Shown: positions 16,719 through 25,833, counted from the stretch's first letter. The stretch is DNA of 64,000 bases from Oscillospiraceae bacterium (GCA_022801715.1 JAAWSV010000001.1:1-64000), one strand, 5' to 3'. Numbers and translations are program-made. Notes: generated by a model not told the origin, from the sequence alone.

Positions 16719-18653
16719 ATGGATATGAAGCCCTTGTACGATGTGAAGGAGCGTTTGGAGCACGCTGCCATTGCCGGAACAGGACTTTTGGGGGAGGACT
16801 TCCGTCTGCGCCGCTCCGCTGAGGCCATGGCCCCCCTGGCGGCGGCCAGCCCGGTGTTCGCCAAGATTTCCGCCGGGCTGGAGGGCCTGCTGGCCGCTCC
16901 AGCGGAGGAGCGGGGCCGGCGGCTGCTCAGCCTGTTGGCCTTGGTGGACGCGGTGGCCTACACCCAAGGGACCACCGGTCTTGCCGGGGAGCTGACACCT
17001 CTGGAGAGCGGCGGCGGAACCTACTGCCAGATCTCCTACGGACAGATACAGCCCCTTCTCACCGCCCTCACCACCACCGGCGGCGGGCGGATGGAGGTGG
17101 TCAGCAGCGCTTATGAGAACCATCCGGAGTTCTTCCGGGACTACCGGGTACTGCCGGCGGTGATTGCCGGTTTAGGGGACAGCTATGGCGAGATGGCGGA
17201 GCAGAACGCCAAGATTTTGAAGGAGATCGGCTCCGATGCCCTGCCGCTCCTGAAGCGGGGCTTCGACGGCGCCGGGAAAAGGGACATGGCCCGCCGGGCG
17301 GAGGTCATCGCCGCCATTGAGGGGGCGGAGGCCACCCCTTGGCTCCTCTCCGTTTTGCCGGAGAGCAAGAAGGACGTCCGCGCCGCGGTGATCGAGGGTC
17401 TGGGGGCCAATGCGGAGAATACCGCTCTGCTCTTGGATCTGACCAAGAGTGAGCGGGGCAAGTGCCGGGAGGCCGCCCTCAGCGCCTTGGCCCTTCAGGA
17501 CGGAGAGGCGGTGAAGGCCTTCTGGACGGAGGAGCTGCCCAAGCGGGGGGAGAGCGTCAGCTTTTTGGCCAAGTCCCAGACCTCTTGGGCCTCCGATCTG
17601 GTGGCCGAGGGATTTAAGGCCTGCTTGGAACGCCTTTTGGCCGGTGACCGGGTTATTACCGCGGAGCAGAACGAGGAACTGCGCCGCTGGAGTGATGCGG
17701 CGGTGGGGAAGGACTCCCCAGCCATGCTGGACTTCTGGCGCTGGGCAAGCCGCTCTCAGGATATTGCCAAGCTGAAGCTCAAGGCGGGGATGCGGCACAT
17801 GGCGATAGAGGACGTTTTGCACTACTGTCTGACCCGCGGGCTCTGCTGCCGGGGGACTCCCTCCCTCTGCAACCTCTGCATCGAGCTGTGGGAGAGCAGC
17901 GGAAGGGGCGCCGCCCACCTGACACATGCCCTCTTTGCCGCCATCCTTACTTGGCCGGCGGAGGAGGTCTATGACCAGTTCTCCGGCTACATCCGCACCA
18001 AGAAGCCGCTGGCGGGCGCGGAGGAGGCCCGGCGGGCCCACAAGGCGGCCCTGAAGGCCCTGTGGATTCTCCGCTGGAACCCGGAGGCGGGGGGCTATTG
18101 CTCCTACTACGATGACCGCAGCAACCACGTTTTGGATGTCACCATTGACCGGCGGTGGTTCTCCCGGCTGATCGAGGCCGTCTGGAAGGTTCCCGGGGAC
18201 GGCCGGGAGCAGCAGTACATGCCTTACAACGGCGGGGAAACGGTGGGGGAGTTCGACATGACCCTGATCAATCTGGCCAACCCCGCCGACCAGACGGTCT
18301 GTGCCCTGATCGTTCCCTATCTCCGGGAGCGGATGGTGGAGACCGGGAAGTGGAGCGGCTTCAGCTTCGCCATTCTCCAGTTCCACGGCAGTCCCGTGGG
18401 CGCACTGGGGCGGAGCATGAAGAACAACCGGAAGGGCGGCTACCTCTACCATCTGTGGCGTATGCTCCAGGAGGCGTCCAAGGTGCTGCCGAAGGAGGAG
18501 CTGATCGCCCTCCTTCAGGAGGCGGACGAGGCCGGCGGCCTCCGGGCGGAGGACATACCCCTGTCAAAAGCGGCATTTCCCTACACCATCGCCATCTTGG
18601 AGGAGGGCAGGCCCTTCCCTGACTGGAGCGAGTGGTGGAGTCTGCGGCCTTAA
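16719..18653 (+). CDS. HEAT-like helical protein in SWIM-MoxR-VWA operon
   Basis: The 644-residue soluble protein is dominated by amphipathic helices. Residues about 150-290 show HEAT-like units (for example AVIEGLGANAENTALLLDLT and GKCREAALSALALQDG). It has no signal peptide, membrane helix or catalytic motif that I recognise. AAAGGAGG lies ahead of the ATG, 15 bases after the SWIM gene stop. In related gene clusters a DUF5691 gene often holds this place; whether this protein belongs to that family needs a profile search. It probably acts as a scaffold or target-binding subunit for the ATPase. Confidence 0.8.
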   Translation: MDMKPLYDVKERLEHAAIAGTGLLGEDFRLRRSAEAMAPLAAASPVFAKISAGLEGLLAAPAEERGRRLLSLLALVDAVAYTQGTTGLAGELTPLESGGGTYCQISYGQIQPLLTALTTTGGGRMEVVSSAYENHPEFFRDYRVLPAVIAGLGDSYGEMAEQNAKILKEIGSDALPLLKRGFDGAGKRDMARRAEVIAAIEGAEATPWLLSVLPESKKDVRAAVIEGLGANAENTALLLDLTKSERGKCREAALSALALQDGEAVKAFWTEELPKRGESVSFLAKSQTSWASDLVAEGFKACLERLLAGDRVITAEQNEELRRWSDAAVGKDSPAMLDFWRWASRSQDIAKLKLKAGMRHMAIEDVLHYCLTRGLCCRGTPSLCNLCIELWESSGRGAAHLTHALFAAILTWPAEEVYDQFSGYIRTKKPLAGAEEARRAHKAALKALWILRWNPEAGGYCSYYDDRSNHVLDVTIDRRWFSRLIEAVWKVPGDGREQQYMPYNGGETVGEFDMTLINLANPADQTVCALIVPYLRERMVETGKWSGFSFAILQFHGSPVGALGRSMKNNRKGGYLYHLWRMLQEASKVLPKEELIALLQEADEAGGLRAEDIPLSKAAFPYTIAILEEGRPFPDWSEWWSLRP

Positions 18654-18677
18654 CTTAGAGAAGGAGTGTGAAAAGTC

Positions 18678-19775
18678 ATGTCCGATCATAAGAACGTACA
18701 GCGCCTCCCGGCGGAGGAACTCTATCAGCGGGAGCTGGAGGCCCTGATCTCCGCGGAGCGGGACCCCATCCCCACCGGGTGGCGGATGTCCCCCAAGTCC
18801 GTGCTCACCTACCTCACCGGCAATACCAGTGTGAAGGGGGTGGAGATCACCCCCAAGTATATGGGCAGCCGTCGTCTGGTGGAGATCGCCATTGCCACCT
18901 TGGTCACAGACCGGGCGTTGCTGCTGATCGGTGAGCCGGGGACCGCCAAGAGCTGGCTCTCGGAGCATCTGGCCGCCGCGGTGAACGGTGACTCCACCAA
19001 GGTGGTCCAAGGCACCGCCGGCACCACCGAGGAGCAGATCCGCTACTCTTGGAACTATGCCATGCTCATTGCCCGTGGGCCCAGTATGGAGGCCATGGTG
19101 AAGACCCCGGTGTATCGGGCCATGGAGACCGGCTCCATCGCCCGTGTAGAGGAGATCTCCCGCTGTGCCAGCGAGGTGCAGGACGCCTTGATCTCCATTC
19201 TCTCCGAGAAGCGGCTCAGTGTGCCGGAGCTGGGGCTGGAGGTGCCCGCGGCCAAGGGGTTCTCTGTCATTGCCACCGCCAACACACGGGACAAGGGCGT
19301 CAACGACATGTCCGCCGCGCTGAAGCGCCGGTTCAACATCGTGGTGCTTCCCACCCCGGCGGATATGGCCACAGAGATGGACATTGTCCGTACCCGCGTG
19401 GCCCAGCTTTCCAGCGGGCTGGACCTGAACGCGAAGAAGCCGGATACCGACGCGGTGGAGAAGGTGGTCACCATCTTCCGTGAGTTGCGGAAGGGGGCCA
19501 CGCTGGACGGCAAGCAGAAGCTGAAAACTACCTCCGGCGTGCTCTCCACCGCCGAGGCCATCTCCCTGCTCACCAACGCCATGGCCCTGGCCGGCAGCTT
19601 CGGCGGCGGGACCATCACCGATGAGGACTTGGCCGCCGCCCTCCAAGGGGCGGTGGTGAAGGACGAGGAGCAGGACAAGGTCTGCTGGAAGGAGTACCTT
19701 GAGAACGTGATGAAGAAGCGGGGCAGCGCGTGGCTGGGCCTGTACCGGGCCTGCCGGGAGCTGGGGCAGGGATGA
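18678..19775 (+). CDS. MoxR-type AAA+ ATPase
   Basis: This 365-residue AAA+ protein has Walker A GEPGTAKS (residues 85-92), a Walker B/sensor block around RVEEISRCASEVQDALISIL, sensor 1 in VIATANTRDKG and the arginine-finger region SAALKRRF. MoxR ATPases work with VWA proteins as chaperones that remodel or activate partner complexes. A VWA gene lies 2.6 kb downstream in the same operon. The stop codon overlaps the ATG of the DUF5682 gene (ATGA at 19772), implying coupled translation. Confidence 0.92.
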   Translation: MSDHKNVQRLPAEELYQRELEALISAERDPIPTGWRMSPKSVLTYLTGNTSVKGVEITPKYMGSRRLVEIAIATLVTDRALLLIGEPGTAKSWLSEHLAAAVNGDSTKVVQGTAGTTEEQIRYSWNYAMLIARGPSMEAMVKTPVYRAMETGSIARVEEISRCASEVQDALISILSEKRLSVPELGLEVPAAKGFSVIATANTRDKGVNDMSAALKRRFNIVVLPTPADMATEMDIVRTRVAQLSSGLDLNAKKPDTDAVEKVVTIFRELRKGATLDGKQKLKTTSGVLSTAEAISLLTNAMALAGSFGGGTITDEDLAAALQGAVVKDEEQDKVCWKEYLENVMKKRGSAWLGLYRACRELGQG

Positions 19776-22105
19776 GCGGGCCGGTAATCTTCGGCGTGCG
19801 CCACCTGTCCCCGGCGGCGTCGCGGCACCTGCGGCGGGTACTGGAGGAGGTGCGCCCCCAGCTGGTGCTGGTGGAGGGGCCCAGTGATCTGAACGACCAG
19901 ATGAAGTGGCTCTGCCACCCGGATACGGCCTTTCCCGTGGCCATTTTGGCGTATACCCGCACCGCGCCGGTGCGGACACTGCTCTACCCCTTCGCCCGGT
20001 ACTCCCCGGAGATGGAGGCGGTGCTCTGGTGCCATGCGCATGACACCCCCTGCCGCTTCATGGATCTGCCCTCCTCCGTTTTCTTGGGCTTGGAGGAGGA
20101 GCGGGCGCGCCGGTGGGCTGAGGAGCTGGCGCGCCAAGAGGAGCAGGGGGAAGAGGAGGAACCCTCCGCCGAGGACGAGGAGGAGACAGAGGACGGGGAG
20201 GGCGACGCCGGCGAGTCCGTCTACCGCCGTTTGGAGCTGGCCACAGGAGAGGACCACGACACCTTCTGGGAACGGACCTTTGAACAGATCGAGGACACGG
20301 CGGACTATGCGAGCGCCTGCCATACCTTCGGCCGGGAGCTGCGGGAGCTGAGTCAGGACAGCCCCCGCCGCTGGTCGGAGACCTTGGTTCGGGAGGCCTA
20401 TATGAAGCGGGAGATCCAAGCGGCTATCGACAGCGGCGTGCCGCCGGAGAGGATTGTCTGTGTCTGCGGGGCCTTCCATGTGGCGGGGCTGGAGGAGAAC
20501 GGGCCCATGACCGACGAGGAGTTCTCCCGCCTTCCCAAGGCGGACAGCACCGCCACGCTGATGCCCTACTCCTACTACCGTCTCTCCTCCCGCTCCGGCT
20601 ATGGCGCGGGGAACAAGGCCCCGGCCTACTTTGAGCTGCTGTGGGACTGTTTTCAATCGGAGGAGGGGCTGGAGAGCCTCACCTATCGCTATCTGGTACG
20701 TTTAGCCGCCGCCCACCGGCGGGCGGGGAACATCGTCTCCTCCGCCGAGGTCATCGAGGCGGCCCGGTTGGCTGACACCCTCCGCACCATGCGGGGCGGG
20801 CGCTTCCCCTGCCTCGCCGACCTGCGGGACGCGGCGGTGACCGCCATGGGTCATGGCAGCTTTGCCGAGCTCTCTGTGGCGGCGGCGGATACCGAGATTG
20901 GGAAGCGTGTGGGCTTTCTGCCCGAGGGGGTCAGCCGCACCAGCGTGCAGGAGGACTTCTACCGGCAGTTAAAGGACCTGCGGCTGGAGAAGTACCGCAC
21001 CTTGGAGGTCCAGCGGCTGGACTTGGACCTGCGGGAGCGGCTGAATGTGAAGTCCAAGGAGGCGGCTCTCATCGACCTGCGACGCTCCTTCTTCCTCCAC
21101 CGCCTGCGGGTGCTGAACATCCACTTTGCCGCTCTGCTGCCCTCCCGGCAGGAGGGGGCCAACTGGGGGGAGTACTGGGAGCTCCGCTGGACACCGGAGG
21201 CGGAGATCGAGGTGGTGGAGAGCTCCCTTTTGGGGGACACCATCGAGGGCGCCGCCGCCTTCGCCCTGCGGGAGCGGGCGGACAACAGCGCCAGCGTGGC
21301 GGAGGCTGCGGCTATCTTCCGGGATGCCTTCCTCTGCGGGATGCCCGCGGCGGCGGCCCACGCCCTGACGGCTTTGCAGGGGCTGTCGGTGGACGCGGCG
21401 GCGCTGACGGAGGTGGCCGCGGCGGCGGAGCAGCTGAGTATCACCGTGCGCTACGGGGACCTGCGCCAGTTTGACAGCGCCCCGGTGCTGCCCCTGCTGC
21501 GCCAGCTCTATCTCCGCTCCTGCCTCACCATGGAGGAGGCCTGTCAGTGCGACGCCAAGGCCGCTCCGGAGGTTACGACCGCCATGGAGAAGCTGAACCT
21601 CCTCCAGCTCAGCCACGACTTTTTGGAGGAGGAGCGGTGGCTTGGCCTGATGGAGACCATCTCCGACCGGGATGATCTGAATACCCGTTGTTCCGGCTTC
21701 GCCATGGCCATCCTCTTAGAGCGGGGGAAGGCCGATGAGGAGCTGCTGGCGCGGGAGGTGTCCCGCCGTCTGTCCCCCGGCGTGCCGGCGGACTTAGGGG
21801 CGGGGTGGTTTGAGGGACTGGCGGCTAAGAACCGCTACGCCCTTATCGCCCGGCTCTCTCTGTGGCGGCATTTGGGGGACTATATCGCGGCGCTGGACGA
21901 CATGGATTTTCGCCGGGCGCTGGTGTTCCTCCGCCGGGCCTTCGCCGATTTCGCACCCTTGGAGAAGCAGGAGATCGCGGAGAACTTGGGCGAGGTCTGG
22001 GGCGTGGATCCCCGGCAAGCGGCGGAGGCGCTGACGGCGGCGCTTACCGAGGGGGAGCAGAAGGTCCTCGACGAACTGAACGACTTCGACTTCGACGACA
22101 TATAG
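19772..22105 (+). CDS. DUF5682 family protein
   Basis: The 777-residue protein begins MSGPVIFGVRHLSPAASRHL and continues LVLVEGPSDLND, the start typical of DUF5682, a family of unknown function found beside MoxR and VWA genes. An acidic low-complexity stretch lies at about 130-155, and VCVCGAFHVAGLEE near 230 resembles the end of a TraB/Tiki-like fold, which would suggest a hydrolase-like core. The remainder is helical. No signal peptide or membrane segment is seen. It overlaps the MoxR gene by four bases. Confidence 0.85.
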   Translation: MSGPVIFGVRHLSPAASRHLRRVLEEVRPQLVLVEGPSDLNDQMKWLCHPDTAFPVAILAYTRTAPVRTLLYPFARYSPEMEAVLWCHAHDTPCRFMDLPSSVFLGLEEERARRWAEELARQEEQGEEEEPSAEDEEETEDGEGDAGESVYRRLELATGEDHDTFWERTFEQIEDTADYASACHTFGRELRELSQDSPRRWSETLVREAYMKREIQAAIDSGVPPERIVCVCGAFHVAGLEENGPMTDEEFSRLPKADSTATLMPYSYYRLSSRSGYGAGNKAPAYFELLWDCFQSEEGLESLTYRYLVRLAAAHRRAGNIVSSAEVIEAARLADTLRTMRGGRFPCLADLRDAAVTAMGHGSFAELSVAAADTEIGKRVGFLPEGVSRTSVQEDFYRQLKDLRLEKYRTLEVQRLDLDLRERLNVKSKEAALIDLRRSFFLHRLRVLNIHFAALLPSRQEGANWGEYWELRWTPEAEIEVVESSLLGDTIEGAAAFALRERADNSASVAEAAAIFRDAFLCGMPAAAAHALTALQGLSVDAAALTEVAAAAEQLSITVRYGDLRQFDSAPVLPLLRQLYLRSCLTMEEACQCDAKAAPEVTTAMEKLNLLQLSHDFLEEERWLGLMETISDRDDLNTRCSGFAMAILLERGKADEELLAREVSRRLSPGVPADLGAGWFEGLAAKNRYALIARLSLWRHLGDYIAALDDMDFRRALVFLRRAFADFAPLEKQEIAENLGEVWGVDPRQAAEALTAALTEGEQKVLDELNDFDFDDI

Positions 22106-22113
22106 GAGGCTTT

Positions 22114-22398
22114 ATGGCGGGCTTTTGCATGGAAAACACCTGTCTTGTCACAGAATACTTGGAGCAGAAGGGCCTCTGTCCCACGGCGGCGGCGGACGAG
22201 GAGGGGATCACCCTGTCCTTGGACGGCCAAAACCGCCTGCTCCTCTCCGGCAGTCCGCTGGACCTGATCGCTCTGGCGGACCTGCTGGTGTCCCTTGCCC
22301 TCTCCGGGGAGAACCAAGGCCAGCACTGGCACGTGGACGAGCTGACGCTTCTTGACAAGTCCTCCCCCATCCCGGAGCTGATCCTGCTGCGAAAGTGA
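22114..22398 (+). CDS. 94-residue operon protein, immunity-like appearance
   Basis: A small protein encoded between DUF5682 and VWA, with TAGGAGG just before the ATG. The middle reads LSLDGQNRLLLSGSPLDL, followed by a helix LIALADLLVSLAL, then HWHVDELTLLDKSSPIPELI. This strand-helix-strand layout with the HxHxD motif recalls small immunity-type proteins such as Imm32, but I assign no family. It has two N-terminal cysteines and no membrane segment. It is not part of the usual description of SWIM/MoxR/VWA clusters, so it may be an accessory or regulatory subunit. Confidence 0.72.
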   Translation: MAGFCMENTCLVTEYLEQKGLCPTAAADEEGITLSLDGQNRLLLSGSPLDLIALADLLVSLALSGENQGQHWHVDELTLLDKSSPIPELILLRK

Positions 22399-22408
22399 GG
22401 CGATACCT

Positions 22409-23575
22409 ATGGTACAGACTGAACAGCTCAGCCGCTGGCGGCTGATTTTAGGTGCGGAGACAGAGAACACCTTCGGCAGTATGGGAGGCGCGCCCCTCTC
22501 GGCGGAGGAGCTTCTGATGGACAGTGCCCTCTCCGCCATCTACGGACAGGGGGAGGGCTTTGGCGGCGGACAGGGGGGCGGCAACGGGCCCTCGGCCCCG
22601 GTGCTCTCCAAGTGGCTGGGGGACCTGCGCAGCCTCTTTGACCCGGAGATGGTTGCTGTGGTGCAAAATGATGCCATCGAGCGCAAGGGGCTAAAGCAGC
22701 TTCTGCTGGAGCCGGAGCTGCTGGAGAACTTGGAGCCGGATTTGGACTTGGCCTCCACGCTTCTGGCGCTGAAGGACCAGATCCCCAAGAAGTCCAAGGA
22801 GGCCGCCCGGCAGTTTATCCGCAAGATCGTGGCGGAGATCAACAAAATGCTGGAGAATGACGTGCGCCGGGCGGTGACAGCGGCGCTGAACCGCCGGGCC
22901 CACTCCCCTCTGCCCTCCGCCGCGGCCTTGGACTTCCCCTGCACTATCCGGCGGAACCTGCGCAACTACAACCCGGAGCTGGGGACCATCATCCCGGAGC
23001 GGGTGTGGTTCTTCGACCGGTCCAGCCGGGTAAACCGGTGGCACGTAATCCTCGACATCGACCAGAGCGGGTCCATGGGCCAGTCCATCCTCTACTCCTC
23101 GGTGATGGCCTGCATCCTGGCCAGTATGTCCGCCGTGCGCACCAGCGTGGTGGCCTTTGACACGGAGATCATGGACCTGACGGACCTCTGCGCCGACCCG
23201 GTGGACCTGCTCTTCGGCTTCCAGATGGGCGGCGGCACGGATATCGCCAAGTCCATTGCCTACTGCCAGAATTTGGTTGACAGCCCCAAAAAGACCCTGT
23301 TCTTCCTGATCTCCGATCTGGAGGAGGGGGGCAACCGGGCGGCGCTGCTGCGTCGAATTGAGGAGCTGAAGGCGGCCGGAGTGACGGTGGTGGTGCTCTT
23401 AGCCATCGCCGACGGCGGCCGTCCCTTCTACGATGCCAAGACCGCCCAGCACATCGCCGCCATGGACATCCCCTGTTTCGCCTGTGCGCCGGAGAAGCTG
23501 CCGGTGCTGCTGGAGCGGACCCTGAAGGGGCAGGGGCTGGAGGATTTGGTGAAGGAGAGCAAGGGGAAGAATTAG
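22409..23575 (+). CDS. VWA-domain protein, MoxR partner
   Basis: This 388-residue protein has an N-terminal helical region with a glycine-rich patch (48-60) and a C-terminal von Willebrand A domain (about 205-375). The metal-ion site is intact: DQSGS at 218-222, followed by GGGTDIAKS and the conserved ISDLEEGG. VWA proteins of this kind are cytoplasmic adaptors for MoxR ATPases. It is the last gene of the operon; no clear terminator follows before the BceR-like gene. Confidence 0.9.
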   Translation: MVQTEQLSRWRLILGAETENTFGSMGGAPLSAEELLMDSALSAIYGQGEGFGGGQGGGNGPSAPVLSKWLGDLRSLFDPEMVAVVQNDAIERKGLKQLLLEPELLENLEPDLDLASTLLALKDQIPKKSKEAARQFIRKIVAEINKMLENDVRRAVTAALNRRAHSPLPSAAALDFPCTIRRNLRNYNPELGTIIPERVWFFDRSSRVNRWHVILDIDQSGSMGQSILYSSVMACILASMSAVRTSVVAFDTEIMDLTDLCADPVDLLFGFQMGGGTDIAKSIAYCQNLVDSPKKTLFFLISDLEEGGNRAALLRRIEELKAAGVTVVVLLAIADGGRPFYDAKTAQHIAAMDIPCFACAPEKLPVLLERTLKGQGLEDLVKESKGKN

Positions 23576-23684
23576 AAATTTTTGGTGTCGCCTTTGGTGA
23601 TGGATTTGATTTTTTTTGTAGGGAGTGGGGATGGTGAGGGCACGCGGCGGCTGAATTGAAACTGTCCGGCGATGCTGGATGCCA

Positions 23685-23705
23685 CAACTCCTCATTCCTA
23701 ATTGA
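23685..23705. repeat. Short dispersed repeat, CTCATTCCTAATT type
   Basis: ACTCCTCATTCCTAATTGAC lies between the VWA and BceR-like genes and matches 11461-11474 closely, including the GAC end. A third, weaker copy is at 26097-26117. Confidence 0.5.
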
Positions 23706-23723
23706 CGAAGCGGAGCGGTTGCT

Positions 23724-24389
23724 ATGAAGATTTTCTTAGTGGAGGATGACGCGGTGATTGCGGCCGCTATTGAGAGGCACCTCGCTGGCTGGGGGTATGA
23801 GGTCCGCTGTGCTGGGGACTTTCAGCATGTGATGGAGGCTTTTGACGCATTTCAGCCGCATTTGGTGCTGTTGGATATCTCACTGCCCTTTTTTAATGGC
23901 TACCACTGGTGCGGGGAGATTCGCAAGGTCTCTAAGGCGCCGATTCTGTTTCTCTCCTCCGCCGCGGACAATATGAACATCGTTATGGCTGTCAGCATGG
24001 GGGGCGATGACTTTGTCCCCAAGCCCTTTGACTTGGAGGTGCTGACGGCCAAGATTCAGGCCCTTCTTCGCCGCTCCTATGATTTTGCCGCCGCTCCCGC
24101 TCTAAGTCGGGGTGGGGTTACGCTGGATCTCAGCGCGGCGGTGGTGAAGTGCAGCGGGGAGAAGCTGGACCTGTCCCGCAATGAGTTTCGCATTTTGCAG
24201 GTGCTTATGGAGAACGCCGGCAGGGCCGTTTCCCGGGAGACACTGATGCTCCGGCTGTGGGAGACGGACAGTTTTGTGGATGAGAACACGCTGTCGGTAA
24301 ACATCAACCGCCTGCGCCGGAAGCTCTCCGGTATCGGGCTGGCGGACTTTGTCAAGACGAAAAAGGGCTTCGGTTATTTGGTGGAGTAA
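23724..24389 (+). CDS. OmpR-family response regulator, BceR-like
   Basis: The 221-residue regulator begins MKIFLVEDDAVIAAAI, has the phospho-acceptor Asp in LVLLDISLPFFNG, and a winged-helix DNA-binding domain (about 125-221) ending TKKGFGYLVE. The LPFFNGYHWCGEIR segment is characteristic of BceR-type regulators, which turn on peptide-detoxifying ABC transporters. The kinase gene follows six bases later. A BceAB-like transporter is at 8486-11390 in the opposite orientation. Confidence 0.9.
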   Translation: MKIFLVEDDAVIAAAIERHLAGWGYEVRCAGDFQHVMEAFDAFQPHLVLLDISLPFFNGYHWCGEIRKVSKAPILFLSSAADNMNIVMAVSMGGDDFVPKPFDLEVLTAKIQALLRRSYDFAAAPALSRGGVTLDLSAAVVKCSGEKLDLSRNEFRILQVLMENAGRAVSRETLMLRLWETDSFVDENTLSVNINRLRRKLSGIGLADFVKTKKGFGYLVE

Positions 24390-24395
24390 AATGAG

Positions 24396-25382
24396 ATGAG
24401 ACTGCTGTTTGCCTATGGAAAGGAGCGATTTTTTGTCCTCCTGCTGCTGATCGCTTGGTGGCTGCTCTACGCCGTGGTGTTTGCCCTCTACCGCCTGAAC
24501 TTGGAGGCTGTGCTCTACGCCGCCGTTCTTGGGGCGGTGGGTACCTTGACTGTGGCGGCGGTGGATTTCGGGCTGTGGCTGCGCCGCCTGCGGACGCTGC
24601 GGGAGCTTCAGAACCGGGTGACACTGGGGCTGGACGGCCTGCCGGAGCCCTATGGGGCCACAGAGGGGGCGTACCAAGAGCTGCTGCGCAGCCTCTATGC
24701 CGACCGCCTGACCCAGCTCGGAGCCGCCGGCGCCCGGGAGAAGGACATGGTGGACTATTATACCCTCTGGGCCCACCAGATCAAGACACCCATTGCCGCC
24801 ATCCATCTGCTCCTCCAGCATGACGACTCGGAGCAGGGGCGGGAGGTGGCGGCGGAGCTGTTCAAGGTGGAGCAGTATGTGGAGATGGTGCTCCAGTACC
24901 TGCGCTTAGGCGGCAGCAGCACGGACTACCTCATTGCCGAGGTTCCTTTGGAGCCCTTGGTGCGGCAGGCGGTGCGCAAGTACGCACCTCTGTTTATCCG
25001 CAGCCGTGTGACCTTGGACCTCCGGCCCATCCATGGCAGTGTCCTCAGTGACGAGAAGTGGCTGGGCTTCGTGGTGGAGCAGCTGCTCTCCAATGCGGTG
25101 AAGTACACACGGGGCGGCACGGTGCGTATCCTTCAGAAGGGGAGCGACCTTTTGATTCAGGATACCGGTATCGGTATCGCAGCGGAGGACCTGCCCCGCA
25201 TTTTTGAGAAGGGTTACACCGGCTGCAACGGCCGGACAGACAGGAAGTCTACCGGTATCGGTCTGTACCTGTGCAAAAACGTCTGTGACCGCTTGGGCCA
25301 TGGGATTGCCGTCTCCTCCGAGATAGGCCGGGGTACAGAGGTCCGCCTCACTCTCCAGCGCGCCCTGCTGGAGGTGGAGTAA
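24396..25382 (+). CDS. Intramembrane-sensing histidine kinase, BceS-like
   Basis: The 328-residue kinase has two N-terminal membrane helices (about 13-35 and 38-60) with hardly any extracellular loop, the hallmark of intramembrane-sensing kinases. The acceptor segment is LWAHQIKTPIAAIHLLL, and the ATPase domain has EQLLSNAVKYT, DTGIGI and TGIGLYLCKNV. Such kinases receive their signal from a BceAB transporter. Terminator 25400-25435 closes the operon. Confidence 0.9.
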   Translation: MRLLFAYGKERFFVLLLLIAWWLLYAVVFALYRLNLEAVLYAAVLGAVGTLTVAAVDFGLWLRRLRTLRELQNRVTLGLDGLPEPYGATEGAYQELLRSLYADRLTQLGAAGAREKDMVDYYTLWAHQIKTPIAAIHLLLQHDDSEQGREVAAELFKVEQYVEMVLQYLRLGGSSTDYLIAEVPLEPLVRQAVRKYAPLFIRSRVTLDLRPIHGSVLSDEKWLGFVVEQLLSNAVKYTRGGTVRILQKGSDLLIQDTGIGIAAEDLPRIFEKGYTGCNGRTDRKSTGIGLYLCKNVCDRLGHGIAVSSEIGRGTEVRLTLQRALLEVE

Positions 25383-25399
25383 GGCGGTGTCTATGGAGC

Positions 25400-25435
25400 G
25401 ACAAAAAAGGAACCTGTAAGGGTTCCTTTTTTGTC
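25400..25435 (+). terminator. Terminator of the BceRS-like operon
   Basis: A perfect 15-bp stem (25400-25414 with 25421-25435, loop TGTAAG) contains a T-run in its descending arm. Confidence 0.88.
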
Positions 25436-25470
25436 GGTCAGAGCAATAAAATGAAAAATAAAATTTATGG

Positions 25471-25499
25471 TTGACTTTAATAAAATTAAAGACTATAAT
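25471..25499 (+). promoter_or_regulatory. Strong promoter of the DUF2089 gene
   Basis: TTGACT (25471-25476), 17 bases, consensus TATAAT (25494-25499), in AT-rich DNA 25 bases before the start codon. It is one of the best sigma-A matches in the window. Confidence 0.88.
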
Positions 25500-25524
25500 A
25501 AACCTAACAAAAGGGGGTGACGCC

Positions 25525-25833
25525 ATGTCCATTGAGGTAGTGCCGGAGTGGATGTCGGGTTTAGAGGACGAGGACGTGAACTTCATCAAGAAATTCCTGC
25601 TCTCCTCCGGCTCCTTGAAGGAGATCGCGGGACAATACGGCGTGACCTACCCAACGGTGCGTCTGCGTTTAGACCGGCTGATCCAGAAGATCCGGCTTAA
25701 CGAGGACGCGGCGGCGGATCCCTACATCGCCCTCATCAAGCGCATGGCCCTGAATGAGACCATCGACTTCGACACAGCCAAGCTGCTGATCGGGGAGTAC
25801 CGAAAGACGAGGCAGAAGGGAGAACAAAAATGA
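25525..25833 (+). CDS. DUF2089 family protein
   Basis: This 102-residue soluble protein of the DUF2089 family has PEWMSGLEDEDVNFIKKFLL and a helix-turn-helix-like segment (SLKEIAGQYGVTYPTVRLRLDRLI, about 32-55). The fold suggests a DNA-binding protein. GGGGGTGA precedes the ATG at 25525. The frame upstream includes the promoter and is not coding. Its stop overlaps a possible ATG of the next frame, and a 59-residue membrane protein follows, often a sign of a small autoregulated unit. Confidence 0.87.
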   Translation: MSIEVVPEWMSGLEDEDVNFIKKFLLSSGSLKEIAGQYGVTYPTVRLRLDRLIQKIRLNEDAAADPYIALIKRMALNETIDFDTAKLLIGEYRKTRQKGEQK

